DNA from: DASUSH01 sp963785155
GTDB taxonomy: Bacteria > Actinomycetota > Thermoleophilia > Solirubrobacterales > 70-9
Reading direction: 5' to 3'
DNA: 64,000 bases
Assembly: GCA_963785155.1 (NCBI GenBank)
Contig: CAWAUB010000001.1
Location: 1 to 64,000, forward strand
Shown: piece by piece, positions 42,823 to 51,258 of the stretch
Numbering within the stretch: the first letter of the stretch is position 1
Layout: each line of letters starts with the position of its first letter
The notes under the pieces: generated by a model
What the model saw: only the letters and a program-made list of their open reading frames with translations
Told to the model about the DNA's origin: nothing
Databases searched by the model: none
Translations under genes and position numbers: made by a program

Positions 42823-43307
42823 GCGCTCGGGTCGACGCGCTCGCCGGTGGTCGGGTCGACCGGGGCGTCGCCCTCCCAGCCCATCCGCTCCGGGAAGCGG
42901 GGCAGGCCATCGTCGGCGGGCGGCGCCCACTCGGCTGCGTAGTCGACGAACTGATGGACGCCGGGCCGGATGCCCGGGTCCTGGTCGAGCGCGCCCATGC
43001 GGACCGCGATCAGGTCCGGGTTGTCGGGGTTCGTCGTGTAGACCTGGCCGCCGCAGCGCGAGCAGAAGGATTTGTTCCAGCCGCCGTCGCCGGGCTCGTA
43101 GTTGCTGACGGCGTCCTCGCCTTCGGTCAGGCGGAACGAGCCGACCGCCGTGAGCGCGGTGACCGAGAACGCGGTCCCCGTCCGTCGCTGGCAACGCTTG
43201 CAGTAGCAGTAGGCCGCGCCGAGCAGGGGCTCGGAGACCTCGAAGGCGACCGCGCCGCACATGCAGCGGCCGGTGAGGGGCGCGACGGGTTCGAGCTCTT
43301 CGGACAT
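42819..43307 (-). CDS. GFA-family zinc protein (glutathione-dependent formaldehyde-activating-like)
   Basis: Three zinc-binding Cys groups are visible: GRCMCGAVAFEV, YCYCKRCQRRTGT and FCSRCGGQVYTT, the CENP-V/GFA pattern. The fold carries two zinc ions, and Gfa accelerates formation of S-hydroxymethylglutathione. In actinobacteria, which normally use mycothiol, the substrate is uncertain. The C-terminal DYAAEWAPPADDGLPRFPER is also typical of this family. The start at 43307 gives MSEELEPVAPL, and the ABC permease gene follows 13 bases beyond on the opposite side of the start. Confidence 0.87.
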   Translation of the reverse strand: MSEELEPVAPLTGRCMCGAVAFEVSEPLLGAAYCYCKRCQRRTGTAFSVTALTAVGSFRLTEGEDAVSNYEPGDGGWNKSFCSRCGGQVYTTNPDNPDLIAVRMGALDQDPGIRPGVHQFVDYAAEWAPPADDGLPRFPERMGWEGDAPVDPTTGERVDPSA

Positions 43308-43320
43308 CGCGAACCTCGTT

Positions 43321-44121
43321 CTACAGGATCAGCCGCTTCTCCATGTAGTGGATCGCGAGCCGCCAGCCGATCAGGGCGAAGACGATGAGGAAGGCCAGAT
43401 GGCCGACGTCGGCCCAGCCCCAGGTCTCGAACACCGCGTCGCGGACGAGCTGGACCGTGTGGTAGAGCGGGTTGAAGTTGGCCAGCACCTGTGCCCACTG
43501 GGGCAGGTCATCGATCGGGAAGAAGGTGCCGGCGACCAGGAAGAGCGGGGTCAGCAGGCCCGACTGCCAATAGGAGAAGCTCTCGATCGTCTGGGCCTTG
43601 GCCGCGATGAAGATCCCGGTGCAGGCCCAGCCGAATCCCGAGAGCGCGGCGATGAAGGGGACGAGGAGCATTCCCCAACTTGGGTCGAGGCCGAAGATCA
43701 TCGCGACGAGCATCGGGACGGTGCCGTAGACGCCGACCCGCGCGGCGATCCACAGCGCCTCGCCGGTGACGAGCTCCTCGACGTCGACCGGGGCAGCCAG
43801 GATCGCGTCGTAGGTGTGCTGGAACTCGTACTTGACGAAGGTCGAGTACATCGCCGGGAAGGCGCCGGCGAAGAGCACGGTCGTGGCGACGATCCCAGTG
43901 CCGACGAAGTCGATGTAGGGGACGCCGGCGACGGTCGCGACGAGCGAGCCGAAGCCGAACCCGAACGCGAGCATGTAGATCGTCGGGTCGACGGTGGAGG
44001 AGAAGGTCGAAGCTCGCCAAAACGACGAGAAGTTGACGATCTCGCGGACCATCACGCCGAACAGGGCGGCGGGCTCCAGACGGCCGAGGCGGCGCTGGAG
44101 CCGGGTGGGGACGGTCGTCAT
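43321..44121 (-). CDS. ABC-2 exporter permease (NodJ-like)
   Basis: ATG 44121 overlaps the ATPase stop (ATGA) and gives a 266-residue protein (MTTVPTRLQRRLGRLEPAAL). It has six hydrophobic segments and NodJ-family motifs: YMLAFGFGFGSLVATVAGVP, FPAMYSTFVKYEFQHTYDAI, AAPVDVEELVTGEALW and NPLYHTVQLVRDAVF. It should form the membrane part of a NodIJ-like exporter for lipo-oligosaccharides, lipids or drugs. Longer in-frame reading upstream is antisense or alternate-frame ATPase sequence. Confidence 0.88.
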   Translation of the reverse strand: MTTVPTRLQRRLGRLEPAALFGVMVREIVNFSSFWRASTFSSTVDPTIYMLAFGFGFGSLVATVAGVPYIDFVGTGIVATTVLFAGAFPAMYSTFVKYEFQHTYDAILAAPVDVEELVTGEALWIAARVGVYGTVPMLVAMIFGLDPSWGMLLVPFIAALSGFGWACTGIFIAAKAQTIESFSYWQSGLLTPLFLVAGTFFPIDDLPQWAQVLANFNPLYHTVQLVRDAVFETWGWADVGHLAFLIVFALIGWRLAIHYMEKRLIL

Positions 44122-45026
44122 GAGATCTCCTCTCCGGTGAGCAGGACGAAGACGTCTTCGAGGTTGGTGCCGCGGCGCTCGCCGTCGTGCTCCCAGTCCC
44201 CGTTCGAGTGCAAGATCGAGATCGAGGTGCCGGTGCGGCGGGTGAGCCAACCGCGGTCGGCGGCCATCTCCTCGACCTCGGAGAGGCGCGCCGGCGAGCC
44301 GTAGACCTCGACGGCCTCCGTGCCAGCGTGCTCGGCGATCAGCTGAGAGGGCTCGCCGACGGCGACGGCCTTGCCGTGAGACATGATCGACACCTGGTCG
44401 CAGAGGCGCTCGGCCTCCTCGATGTAGTGGGTCGACATCAGGATCGAGACGCCCTCGGAGCGCAGCTTGTCGATCAGCGCCCAGATCCCCTGGCGGACCT
44501 GCGGGTCGAGGCCCACGGTCGGCTCGTCGAGCAGGAGCAGGCGCGGACGGTGCAGCAGCCCGCGCGCGATCAGGAGGCGCCGCCTCATACCGCCGGAGAG
44601 CTCGTCGACCTTCGACTCGCGGCGTTCGGTCAGCAGGGCGAGCTCGAGTGCGTGCTCCACCGCCTCCTTGCGGTCGTTCTTCGGGACGCGGTAGAGGTGG
44701 GCGAAGACCAGCAGGTTCTGCTCGACGGTGAGCGCGGTGTCGAGGTTGTCGAGCTGTGGCACCACGCCCATCTCGGCGCGCGCCTGCTTCGAGTCCTCGG
44801 GCAACTTGTGCCCGAGCACCTCGAGCTCGCCCTCGTCGGCGATCACCTGTGCCGTGAGCGCCTTCATCGTCGTCGACTTGCCGGCCCCGTTCGGGCCGAG
44901 CAGGCCGATGCACGTGCCGAACGGCACGTCCAGGTCGAGCCCATCGACGGCGGTGATCTCGCCGAAGCGCTTGACGAATCCGCGCAGGCGGATCGCCGAG
45001 CCGGTGGTTGTTTCGGTGTCGGACAT
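44118..45026 (-). CDS. ABC exporter ATPase (NodI-like)
   Basis: The 302-residue protein has Walker A GPNGAGKSTT, signature LSGGMRRRLLIARGLLHRP, Walker B LLLLDEPTVGLD and switch His in STHYIEEAERL. It also carries NodI-type markers such as GVVPQLDNLDTALTVEQNLL and the C-terminal TNLEDVFVLLTGEEI. It drives the adjacent ABC-2 permease. It is distinct from the duplicated DrrA-like ATPases at 11.9 and 18.8 kb. This gives the window three ABC-2 exporter operons. Confidence 0.9.
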   Translation of the reverse strand: MSDTETTTGSAIRLRGFVKRFGEITAVDGLDLDVPFGTCIGLLGPNGAGKSTTMKALTAQVIADEGELEVLGHKLPEDSKQARAEMGVVPQLDNLDTALTVEQNLLVFAHLYRVPKNDRKEAVEHALELALLTERRESKVDELSGGMRRRLLIARGLLHRPRLLLLDEPTVGLDPQVRQGIWALIDKLRSEGVSILMSTHYIEEAERLCDQVSIMSHGKAVAVGEPSQLIAEHAGTEAVEVYGSPARLSEVEEMAADRGWLTRRTGTSISILHSNGDWEHDGERRGTNLEDVFVLLTGEEIS

Positions 45027-45078
45027 CTCCCTCTCTGTTTAGCGGGTCTGGAATTGAGACCGCGAGAGGGGCGTCAAT

Positions 45079-45339
45079 TCATCGGTTCGCGTTCGCCTTC
45101 CATTCGCGGTAGCGCTCCGGCATGCAGCGGGCGCACGGGCGGTAACCGGCGGCGATCGCGGTCTCCTCGTCGGCGAAGAAGACGCGGTGCTTGACGTAGT
45201 GGCCCTTGGCGATCCAGCGCTGCGCGCCGGCGCAGTCGAGCCGCCCGTAGACCTTGTTGCGCCTGTGGCCGCCGAGGGTGCCCGCCCTCGCCGACTCGTA
45301 CGGCTTCCCGTCCGCGCCGACGAGCGTGTAGGTGCTCAA
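45079..45339 (-). CDS. Stand-alone Ada-type metal-binding protein
   Basis: The 86-residue product begins STYTLVGADGKPYESARAGT. It ends with a zinc-finger-like region: KVYGRLDCAGAQRWIAKGHY, then VFFADEETAIAAGYRPCARC and MPERYREWK. The C-terminal AGYRPCARCMPE matches the second half of the Ada N-terminal zinc domain, which repairs methylphosphotriesters. Only three Cys are present (one in LDC, two in CARC), so any fourth ligand would have to be His or other. TTG 45339 overlaps the Ogt stop as TTGA, so the two proteins of an Ada-like repair system appear as two coupled genes. Confidence 0.7.
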   Translation of the reverse strand: MSTYTLVGADGKPYESARAGTLGGHRRNKVYGRLDCAGAQRWIAKGHYVKHRVFFADEETAIAAGYRPCARCMPERYREWKANANR

Positions 45340-45844
45340 ACGAGCCGCGCGGTGCCCTGCTCGAGGTCGAGCAGGAACTGCTTGCGCTCGAGCCCGCCGC
45401 CGTATCCCGTGAGCGAGCCGTCGGCGCCGATCACCCGGTGGCACGGGACGATGATCGAGATCGGGTTGCGCCCGTTCGCCGAGCCGACAGCGCGCGCCCG
45501 GTCGGGGCGGCCGATCCGCTTCGCGATCTCGCCGTAGCTGGCGGTCTCGCCGTAGGGGATGCGCTCGAGCTCGGCCCAGACGGTCTGCTCGAAGTCGGAG
45601 CCGCTCGAGCGGAGGGGCAGGTCGAACTCGGTGCGCTCGCCGGCGAAGTACTGGTTCAGCTGCTCGGTTGCGGTCGATGAAGGGCTCGGTCGCCGCCTGC
45701 CAGGTGCTCGGGATGCGGAACGGGCGTGGGCCGCCCTGCATGTAGAGGCCTGTGATGGCGTCCTCGCGGCCCGAGAGGAGGAGTGGGCCGATTGGGCTGG
45801 GGATGGTGGTGTGGAGGGTTTGTGGTGTTCGTAAGGGTTTTCAT
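45336..45844 (-). CDS. ogt: Methylated-DNA--[protein]-cysteine S-methyltransferase (two frameshifts)
   Basis: The active-site IVPCHRVIGADGSLTGYGGG, with FEQTVWAELERIPYGETASY and SANGRNPISI, identifies an Ogt/AGT-type protein. It removes alkyl groups from O6-guanine onto its own Cys. The N-terminal TIPSPIGPLLLSGREDAITG and FIPxxQAATEPFID-like stretch lies in another frame. Frame switches are needed near 45670 (after ATEPFID, into ATEQLNQYFAGERTEF) and near 45815 (to reach ATG 45844). The downstream frame also runs back without a stop into the thiolase-like gene, producing a spurious fused ORF up to 46631. Confidence 0.8.
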
Positions 45845-45891
45845 ACCTGAACAACGGCGGCAAGCAGGGAAACGTGAGGTCGCGCGAACCA

Positions 45892-45943
45892 CGCGAACGT
45901 CCGCAAACACCCGCAGAAAGCGTGGGGTTTGCGGACGTTCGCG
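45892..45943. repeat. Palindromic repeat family D, copy 2 (strong hairpin)
   Basis: Arms CGCGAACGTCCGCAAAC (45892-45908) and GTTTGCGGACGTTCGCG (45927-45943) are perfect complements with an 18-base centre. The outer ten bases are identical to those of the copy at 25313. It lies between the 3' end of the thiolase-like gene and the Ogt start, and could also serve as a terminator. Confidence 0.75.
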
Positions 45944-45946
45944 CGG

Positions 45947-47434
45947 TCAGCCGATGCCGATCTGCGGCGAGGGGGTGGCCCAACGGGTCGCCGTCGACGA
46001 GTGCGTCCAGGGTCACCTCGTCGTCCGCTCGGAGGATTGATCGCTCGCCGTCGCTCGTCAGGGCGCTGACGACCGCTCCGTCCGGCTTGCCCTCGCGGCC
46101 GTAGCCCACCGTGTAGGCCTCGATCGTCGCGTCCGAGCCCGGGTCGTCGAGGGCGACCTCTCGCGCCGGCGGCAGCTCCGGCTCGACCTGGAAGCGGCGG
46201 AAGGTGTTCTCGGGCGGACTGCCTGAATAGACGCCGACCGCGTGCTTGGTCATGTACCAGCCGACGGCGGTGGTCAGGGCGACGGCCTCGGGCTCGTCGC
46301 GAAGGCGCGCGACCGCGGTCGCGATCGAGTGCATCGAGTAGTCGTTGCCGGGGCCGCCGGCGAAGGTGAGCCCGCCGGTGAGGGTGAGCGGGCGGGCGGG
46401 GTCGTCGAGCGGGAGCCCGAGCTCGGCGGCGGCGATCTGGACCGCGATCGGGAAGCAGGAGTAGAGGTCGACCAGGCCGACGTCGTCGATCCCGACCCCT
46501 GCGTGCTCGAGCGCTGCACGCCCGGCGGCGCCGAGTGCGGGCGCGGCGGCCAGGTCGGCGCGCTCGGAGACGAACCAGCGCTCGTGGACCTCGGCGCCGG
46601 CCCAGGGGAAGACCCAGCGCTCGCGCGGCACGCCCGCCGCCTCGGCCGCCTCCGCGCTCGTGACGATCAGCGCGGCCGCCTGGTCGACGCCGATGTTGGC
46701 GGTGAGGAGCTTCGTGTACGGGGTCGAGACGATCCGGTTCGCCGGCGACGGCGTCGCGATCTCGGCGGCGTCGTGGGCCTGCGGCAGCCAGGCGTGCGGA
46801 TTCCGCGCCGCGACCTCCGAGAACCGCGACCACAGCGCCGCGATCCGGTCGAGGTGCTCTTCGCGGCCGGTGCCCTCCCGGGCACGGAGCGCCGTCTCGA
46901 ACAGCGCGTAGACGTTGACCGGCGCGACCAGTCCCGGCCGCGGCCTCGGCGTCGGTGACCGGGACCTTGTCGGTTCCGATCACCCGCGTCGGCGCCTCGC
47001 CGGTCCCCTGCTCGGGCCAATCCGGCGGCTCGCCCGCGGCGTGCGCCGCACGCAAGGTCGCGAACGCCTCGGCGCCGGCGAGCAGCGCGACATCCACCTC
47101 CCCGGCCGCGATCCCCTCGGCCGTGTCGTTCAGGAGCATCTGCGGCCCGTCGCCCCCGAAGACGGCCGTCTGCACGGTCTCGCGCGGCTCGGCACCGACC
47201 TCGGCGGCCAGCAGCGAGCCCAGACCGGTCACCTGGGCACAGGTCGGAGCGACCGACCGGACCGAGTCGGCGCGACTGAGGAGCCCCTCCCCCACCCCGC
47301 TGTCCTCGGCCGCGAGCCGCACCACCTCGGTCGCAAGCGAGAGCGGCCCCCGCATCTCCCCGCCCGGCTCATGCCGGTGGGTCAGCTGCGCGGCACCGAC
47401 GATGACGGGAGTACGCGGGTCGATCGGCGCTCAT
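45947..47434 (-). CDS. Thiolase-like acetyl-CoA acetyltransferase (frameshifted)
   Basis: The N-terminal part has PVIVGAAQLTHRHEPGGEMR, VTGLGSLLAAEVG and DVALLAGAEAFATLRAAHAA. It then shifts frame near 46925 into LVAPVNVYALFE-like sequence. The C-terminal part (VGIDDVGLVDLYSCFPIAVQ, TLTGGLTFAGGPGNDYSMHS, VALTTAVGWYMTKHAVGVYS) shows the thiolase second-domain His and GGPGND loops. It also shows the C-terminal OB-like extension (EVTLDALVDGDPLGHPL) of the actinobacterial acetyl-CoA acetyltransferase-like family. A one-base slip near 47420 links the ATG at 47434 to PRTPVIVG. The end at 45947 assumes a further slip. It probably acts in fatty acid or sterol side-chain degradation. Confidence 0.7.
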
Positions 47435-47666
47435 GGTTGCTCGGCTCGGTCGCATCGTCTCGTTAAGCGGGCGAAACCGCTATGGCCTACGTCGTCTCCA
47501 GCAGATCGACTCCGCGAGCTTCGCACGGACAGCGTCCAGGTCAGACCTCTCGCGCGCGCTCGCCTGTTCGAGGTCGTCACCCCAGTCCCGCCCTGCGATT
47601 GAACATCGCCTTGAACACCACTAGCTCCACAGGGCGAGGACGGGAAGTTCGGCAGGTGCCCCGACG

Positions 47667-47945
47667 ATGGCGCCGACGCGAGCATGGCGTTCCGCGACGA
47701 CTTGGATCGTGTCGGTTGAACGAGAGGGGCGAGATCCCGATGGTGTTGCAAGGGTGCTGCGCTCACTTCTCGGCGGCAACGCGGAGGTATCGGATGCTGA
47801 GCGCGAAGCCGCCGAGTGGATCGGCGTCCCGACGGCACGGCGAGGTGAAGCGCTGCGAGACCTGCTCGGGCTCACGGACCGCCTGCCGCCTCCGAAGCAT
47901 CGGTCGTCGCGGCGGTTCCCGCGACTGGAGCCGATCGCCCAATGA
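47667..47945 (+). CDS. Small protein upstream of nucleotidyltransferase, possible antitoxin-like partner
   Basis: The conserved-looking part is SVEREGRDPDGVARVLRSLL with DAEREAAEWIGVPTARRGEA and LRDLLGLTDRLPPPKHRSSR. It is helix-rich and ends ATGA-overlapped with the nucleotidyltransferase start at 47942. The GTG at 47709 may be the real start, since residues before it look non-coding; an ATG at 47684 (MAFRDDLDR) would require a frame shift. I do not recognise a named family. Coupling to a nucleotidyltransferase suggests a two-gene module of toxin-antitoxin or abortive-infection type, but this is inference. The 230 bases upstream (47435-47666) hold no gene I can support. Confidence 0.45.
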   Translation: MAPTRAWRSATTWIVSVEREGRDPDGVARVLRSLLGGNAEVSDAEREAAEWIGVPTARRGEALRDLLGLTDRLPPPKHRSSRRFPRLEPIAQ

Positions 47946-48490
47946 ACACCCTGTCGCTTTCGGAAAAAGTCGTCGCCATCGATCGCGCCCTCGGGAGCGC
48001 GCGGATACCGCACGCTTTCGCGGCGCCCTCGCGCTGGCCTACTACGCCGTACCGCGCGCGACCTACGACGTCGAGCGTCAACCTGTTCGTTGATTCGACC
48101 GACTGGATGCAGTGGCGCGCACTCTGCAGCCGCTTGGAATCTCGGCAGAAAAGGAGATGCCCCGCTTCGACGAGGAAGGTCAGTGTCGTTGGTGGTGGGA
48201 CCGAACGCCGGTCGATCTCTTCTTCGCATATGACCCGCTCCATGAGGCGATGGCGAAATCGATACGGCGGGTCGAGCTCGGTGAGGATCGGATTCCAAGC
48301 TCGAGTCCCGAGCACCTGGCCGCAGCAAGGCGATGTTCGACCGGGCCAAGGACTGGATGCTTCCGGCCGCTCGTCGTGTCGAATCCGCGATCTGGACTTC
48401 GCCGAGATCAGGGAATGGCTGGATCGCTCGTGGGTGAAACGGACTGGCGCCAGCGGACGATCGAGGAGATCCGCTTCCAGCAAGGATTGA
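47942..48490 (+). pseudogene. Nucleotidyltransferase-like protein, broken by several frameshifts
   Basis: The start MNTLSLSEKVVAIDRALGSA runs into RIPHAF. The natural continuation GALALAYYAVPRATYDV, then VNLFVDSTDW, then GQCRWWWDRTPVDLFFAYDP and HEAMAKSIRRVELGEDRIP, lies in changing frames (near 48010, 48073 and 48110). After SPEHLAA the frame shifts again before DLDFAEIREWLDR. The pattern matches small actinobacterial nucleotidyltransferases of the AbiEii/MNT type, although the first Gly of the GG motif is not readable. At least four indels make it unlikely to be functional as read. The last frame may extend past 48490 (WRQRTIEEIRFQQGLTGRAR). Confidence 0.6.
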
Positions 48491-48506
48491 CCGGTCGGGC
48501 TAGAGG

Positions 48507-49970
48507 TCAGCGACCGCCGGCCCGCTCGAACACCCAGCCCCGCTCCTCGATCACGACCTGCTCGCGGGTCGCCTGCACCGTGACCTTCTCGAACTCGCCC
48601 GGCGGGCCCTCGATCGCGCCGTATTGGGTGCGCGGGGTGTCGTCCAGGCCGCGGCCGCGGACCTGCTGGCGCAGGCCGTCGACGTGGTGGAGGCGGAGCT
48701 CCTCGACGCCTTCCGCCGTGCGCACGCGCAGCCGCGCCGGCGAGCAGTAGACGTTGAAGTTGGTGAGGTCGGCGCGGGCCTCCGGCGTTCGCATCCGGAA
48801 GTGGGTGTTCTCGCTTCGGCCCAGGCGCAGCTTCGATGTGTCGGCGCGCGGATTCTTCAGCCGCTTGCCGGCCAGCGGCCCGCCCATCGGCGTGAAGCTC
48901 CAACCCTCCGCCGCGGGCGCGGCGACGTCGCGCTCCCAGTAGCCGGTCTCGCCCCCGCGACGTCCCTCGACCCGGAGGATCCGGTGGAGCGAGTCCACGC
49001 CGGTCTTGTGGATCGAGATCGACGAGGTGATCTCGCCGGGGATCTTCGGCTGCTCGGTCCACGGCTCGGCGGGCAGCTGGATCGGCGAGCCGTCGCCGTT
49101 GCCGGTCTGGTCCTCGTAGGAGTAGGTGAAGAAGACCGGGTCGTGCCCGGAGATGTCGAAGTCGTAGAAGCGGGTGAACAGGTCGCCGTGGCGGCCGACG
49201 ATGAAGACGTAGGAGCCCGACGCGCTCAGGTTGACGGCGCGGAAGCGGCCGCGGTGTGGCCCACACATCTCATAGCTCTCGTCGAGCGGCAGCCACGGGT
49301 CCCAGAAGGTGAGCCGCCGCCCGCCCGAGCGCAGGCCCCAGATGTGGGAGACCTTGCCGGCGCCGATCGCGGTCTTGTTCCCCGCCGGATCGGTCCACGT
49401 CTTGTCCTCCAGCGGTGAGACGACCGACCACGACCACGCCTTCAGGCTGCCCGGCAGCGCGTAGCCGGGTCCGGTCCAGACCGGCGTCCCCCAGCGCGAC
49501 GTCCAGTTGAACAGTGAGGCGTCCTTGAGGACGTTGTCCATCGTGAAGATGCGCCGCGCAGTGTCGAGCGCGACCAGCTCGTCGTCGTCGAGCGAGATCG
49601 AATCGACGTGGCCGGCGAAACAGGCGGGCAGCGGCAGCTCGCGCCATGCCTCCTCCCCATCGCGCGTTCGGCCGTAGATCGTGCCGCCGCGAGTGGCGAA
49701 CTCATACAGGCGGTTGAACGTCTCCGTCTCCGTGCGCAGGAAGACCCGTTCGGGCAGTAGTCCGGCGGGTGCCTCCGGCCAGCTCGCCGGCAGCGGGCCC
49801 CCGCTCTCGGCCGGGACCTGGTCGGGGATGCCGGCGGTGCCTCCGGTGAGCGTTCGGCAGCTCTGCTCGATCGCCCCCTCCTCGACCGGCTGCGTCGGGT
49901 CCTGGGCCACGGCGGCCGGGGCGAGCGCAAGTACGAGGGCGGCGGCGAGACCGCCGGCGAATGCGCGCAT
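48507..49970 (-). CDS. Secreted protein of unknown function, probable beta-propeller
   Basis: The 487-residue protein has a clear signal peptide (AFAGGLAAALVLALAPAAVA). Features include FNRLYEFATRGGTIYGRTRD, HVDSISLDDDELVALDTARR, KVSHIWGLRSGGRRLTFWDP, GSYVFIVGRHGDLFTRFYDF and DISGHDPVFFTYSYEDQTGN. Repeating Trp/Tyr-rich strands suggest a propeller, and at least three Cys are present (CFAG, EMCGPH, VYCS). I do not recognise a named family or catalytic site. It is probably extracellular. It shares no operon with its neighbours; the genes on both sides are on the other strand. Confidence 0.7.
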   Translation of the reverse strand: MRAFAGGLAAALVLALAPAAVAQDPTQPVEEGAIEQSCRTLTGGTAGIPDQVPAESGGPLPASWPEAPAGLLPERVFLRTETETFNRLYEFATRGGTIYGRTRDGEEAWRELPLPACFAGHVDSISLDDDELVALDTARRIFTMDNVLKDASLFNWTSRWGTPVWTGPGYALPGSLKAWSWSVVSPLEDKTWTDPAGNKTAIGAGKVSHIWGLRSGGRRLTFWDPWLPLDESYEMCGPHRGRFRAVNLSASGSYVFIVGRHGDLFTRFYDFDISGHDPVFFTYSYEDQTGNGDGSPIQLPAEPWTEQPKIPGEITSSISIHKTGVDSLHRILRVEGRRGGETGYWERDVAAPAAEGWSFTPMGGPLAGKRLKNPRADTSKLRLGRSENTHFRMRTPEARADLTNFNVYCSPARLRVRTAEGVEELRLHHVDGLRQQVRGRGLDDTPRTQYGAIEGPPGEFEKVTVQATREQVVIEERGWVFERAGGR

Positions 49971-50107
49971 CTCATGCAGATGAGATCGAGCCGAACCGGA
50001 CGCGAAGCGGAGGATTCGGCGTTGTCATTCCAGGAGAATAAGGTCGGACCGATGAGTCCGCGCCGGGTACCGGGTCTATACACACGAACCCGAAAGAGGA
50101 GGGAACG

Positions 50108-50500
50108 ATGATCGACAGCGACAAGGCCTACAGCGGCTTCGCCGTCCCTGATCTCGATGAGGCGACGAAGTTCTACGGGGAGACGCTCGGGCTGAACGTC
50201 TCGACCCTGATGGAGGGCAACCTGATCGAGCTCGGCCTCGCCGGCGGCGACCGGCCGACGCTCGTCTACCGCAAGGACGACCACCAGCCGGCGAACTACA
50301 CGATCCTCAACTTCCCGGTCGACGACGTCGATGCGGCGGTCGACGAGCTCATCGAACGAGGCGTCGAACTCGAAAAGTACGACGGCTTCAACCAGGATGA
50401 GAAGGGGATCGCACGCCCGGACGAGGAGAACCCGGGTCCGACGATCGCCTGGTTCAAGGACCCGGCCGGAAACATCCTGTCGATCCACTCCGAGGAGTAG
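50108..50500 (+). CDS. Single-domain VOC (glyoxalase-like) protein
   Basis: A GAGGAGGG ribosome site precedes the start. The 130-residue protein MIDSDKAYSGFAVPDLDEAT has the VOC signature FYGETLGLNVSTLMEGNLIE, a central YTILNFPVDDVDAAVDELIE and the final AWFKDPAGNILSIHSE. Conserved His/Glu metal positions are only partly present, so it may be non-catalytic. It is the first gene of a small plus-strand group with the membrane protein that follows. Confidence 0.85.
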   Translation: MIDSDKAYSGFAVPDLDEATKFYGETLGLNVSTLMEGNLIELGLAGGDRPTLVYRKDDHQPANYTILNFPVDDVDAAVDELIERGVELEKYDGFNQDEKGIARPDEENPGPTIAWFKDPAGNILSIHSEE

Positions 50501-50523
50501 CTCACGGCGCATAGGCTGCGCCG

Positions 50524-51258
50524 ATCACCGATGAGCTCGACATCGCGCGCATCGTCCTGCTCTGGCTGTGGGCGTTCGGGCTCGGCTGCATCGAGATCGA
50601 GATCGAGGGCGGCCACGGCTGGGCCGAGCGGCTGCCGACCTGGTATCTGAAGAAGGGCAAGGTCGGCGCCGTCTACGGGCTGGCGATGGGCCACCGACCG
50701 CTCACCGGCTACCACGTCTTCGCCTTCACGATCCCGCTGGTGATCGTCCACCTGCCGTTCGGCTTCGGCCTCGACTGGAGCGTCGAGGCCGAGCTCGGCC
50801 AGCTCGCGATCTTCTTCGCGCTGGCGGTGATCTGGGACTACTGCTGGTTCGTGATGAATCCCGCCTACACGGTCAGGCGGTTCAAGCGCGAGAACGTCTG
50901 GTGGTTCCAGGTGCCGTGGATCTGGCGCTTCCCGCTCGACTACTACGTCGGGATCGGGCTCTCGATCGTGCTCGCCGGCCTCGCGGCCCTTGTCGCCTCC
51001 GACAGCGCCCCGCTCGAGGCGCACCTGTGGTTACTCGCCGGCCTGATCGTCCTCACCGGGCTCGCCGTCCTGGCGGCACCCCTTTACCACCGCTGGTACC
51101 GCCACATGCGCCGCGCCGGCGCGGACGACCGCGACGCGACGCCGAGCTTCGGCCCGCCCGCCCCCGAGGAGGTCTGGACGGGCGGAACACCCGACCTGCA
51201 CCCGCTCGACGAGCCACGGGATCGTGAGCAAACCGTGAAGGGGTCTGACCCCTCCTAG
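50524..51258 (+). CDS. Conserved integral membrane protein, start codon unclear
   Basis: Reading in frame gives TDELDIARIVLLWLWAFGLG, then ERLPTWYLKKGKVGAVYGLA and GYHVFAFTIPLVIVHLPFGF. Helices follow at IFFALAVIWDYCWFVMNPAY and IGLSIVLAGLAALVASDSAP, then a fourth near LLAGLIVLTGLAVLAAPLYH. No ATG, GTG or TTG lies between the upstream stop and this region; the codon at the expected Met is ATC (50524). The first ATG is at 50686 and would lose a helix. The last residues (KGSDPS) are encoded by a family-B palindrome. I recognise no named family; a membrane role is certain. Confidence 0.68.
   Translation: MTDELDIARIVLLWLWAFGLGCIEIEIEGGHGWAERLPTWYLKKGKVGAVYGLAMGHRPLTGYHVFAFTIPLVIVHLPFGFGLDWSVEAELGQLAIFFALAVIWDYCWFVMNPAYTVRRFKRENVWWFQVPWIWRFPLDYYVGIGLSIVLAGLAALVASDSAPLEAHLWLLAGLIVLTGLAVLAAPLYHRWYRHMRRAGADDRDATPSFGPPAPEEVWTGGTPDLHPLDEPRDREQTVKGSDPS
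51238..51253. repeat. Palindromic repeat family B, copy 3
   Basis: AAGGGGTCTGACCCCT has the same core and single central T as the other B copies. It is inside the 3' end of the membrane-protein gene, encoding its last residues, and lies immediately before the CTAG shared with the BVMO stop. Confidence 0.8.

Noticed and set aside
45336..46631. 431-residue thiolase-Ogt fusion frame
   Set aside because: The joining segment is non-coding palindrome D2 plus antisense-like residues; the two families are never fused and each has its own frame breaks.
47435..47666. tRNA or small-RNA gene in the gap upstream of the nucleotidyltransferase pair
   Set aside because: No cloverleaf, TPsiC arm or CCA-like end could be found by eye.
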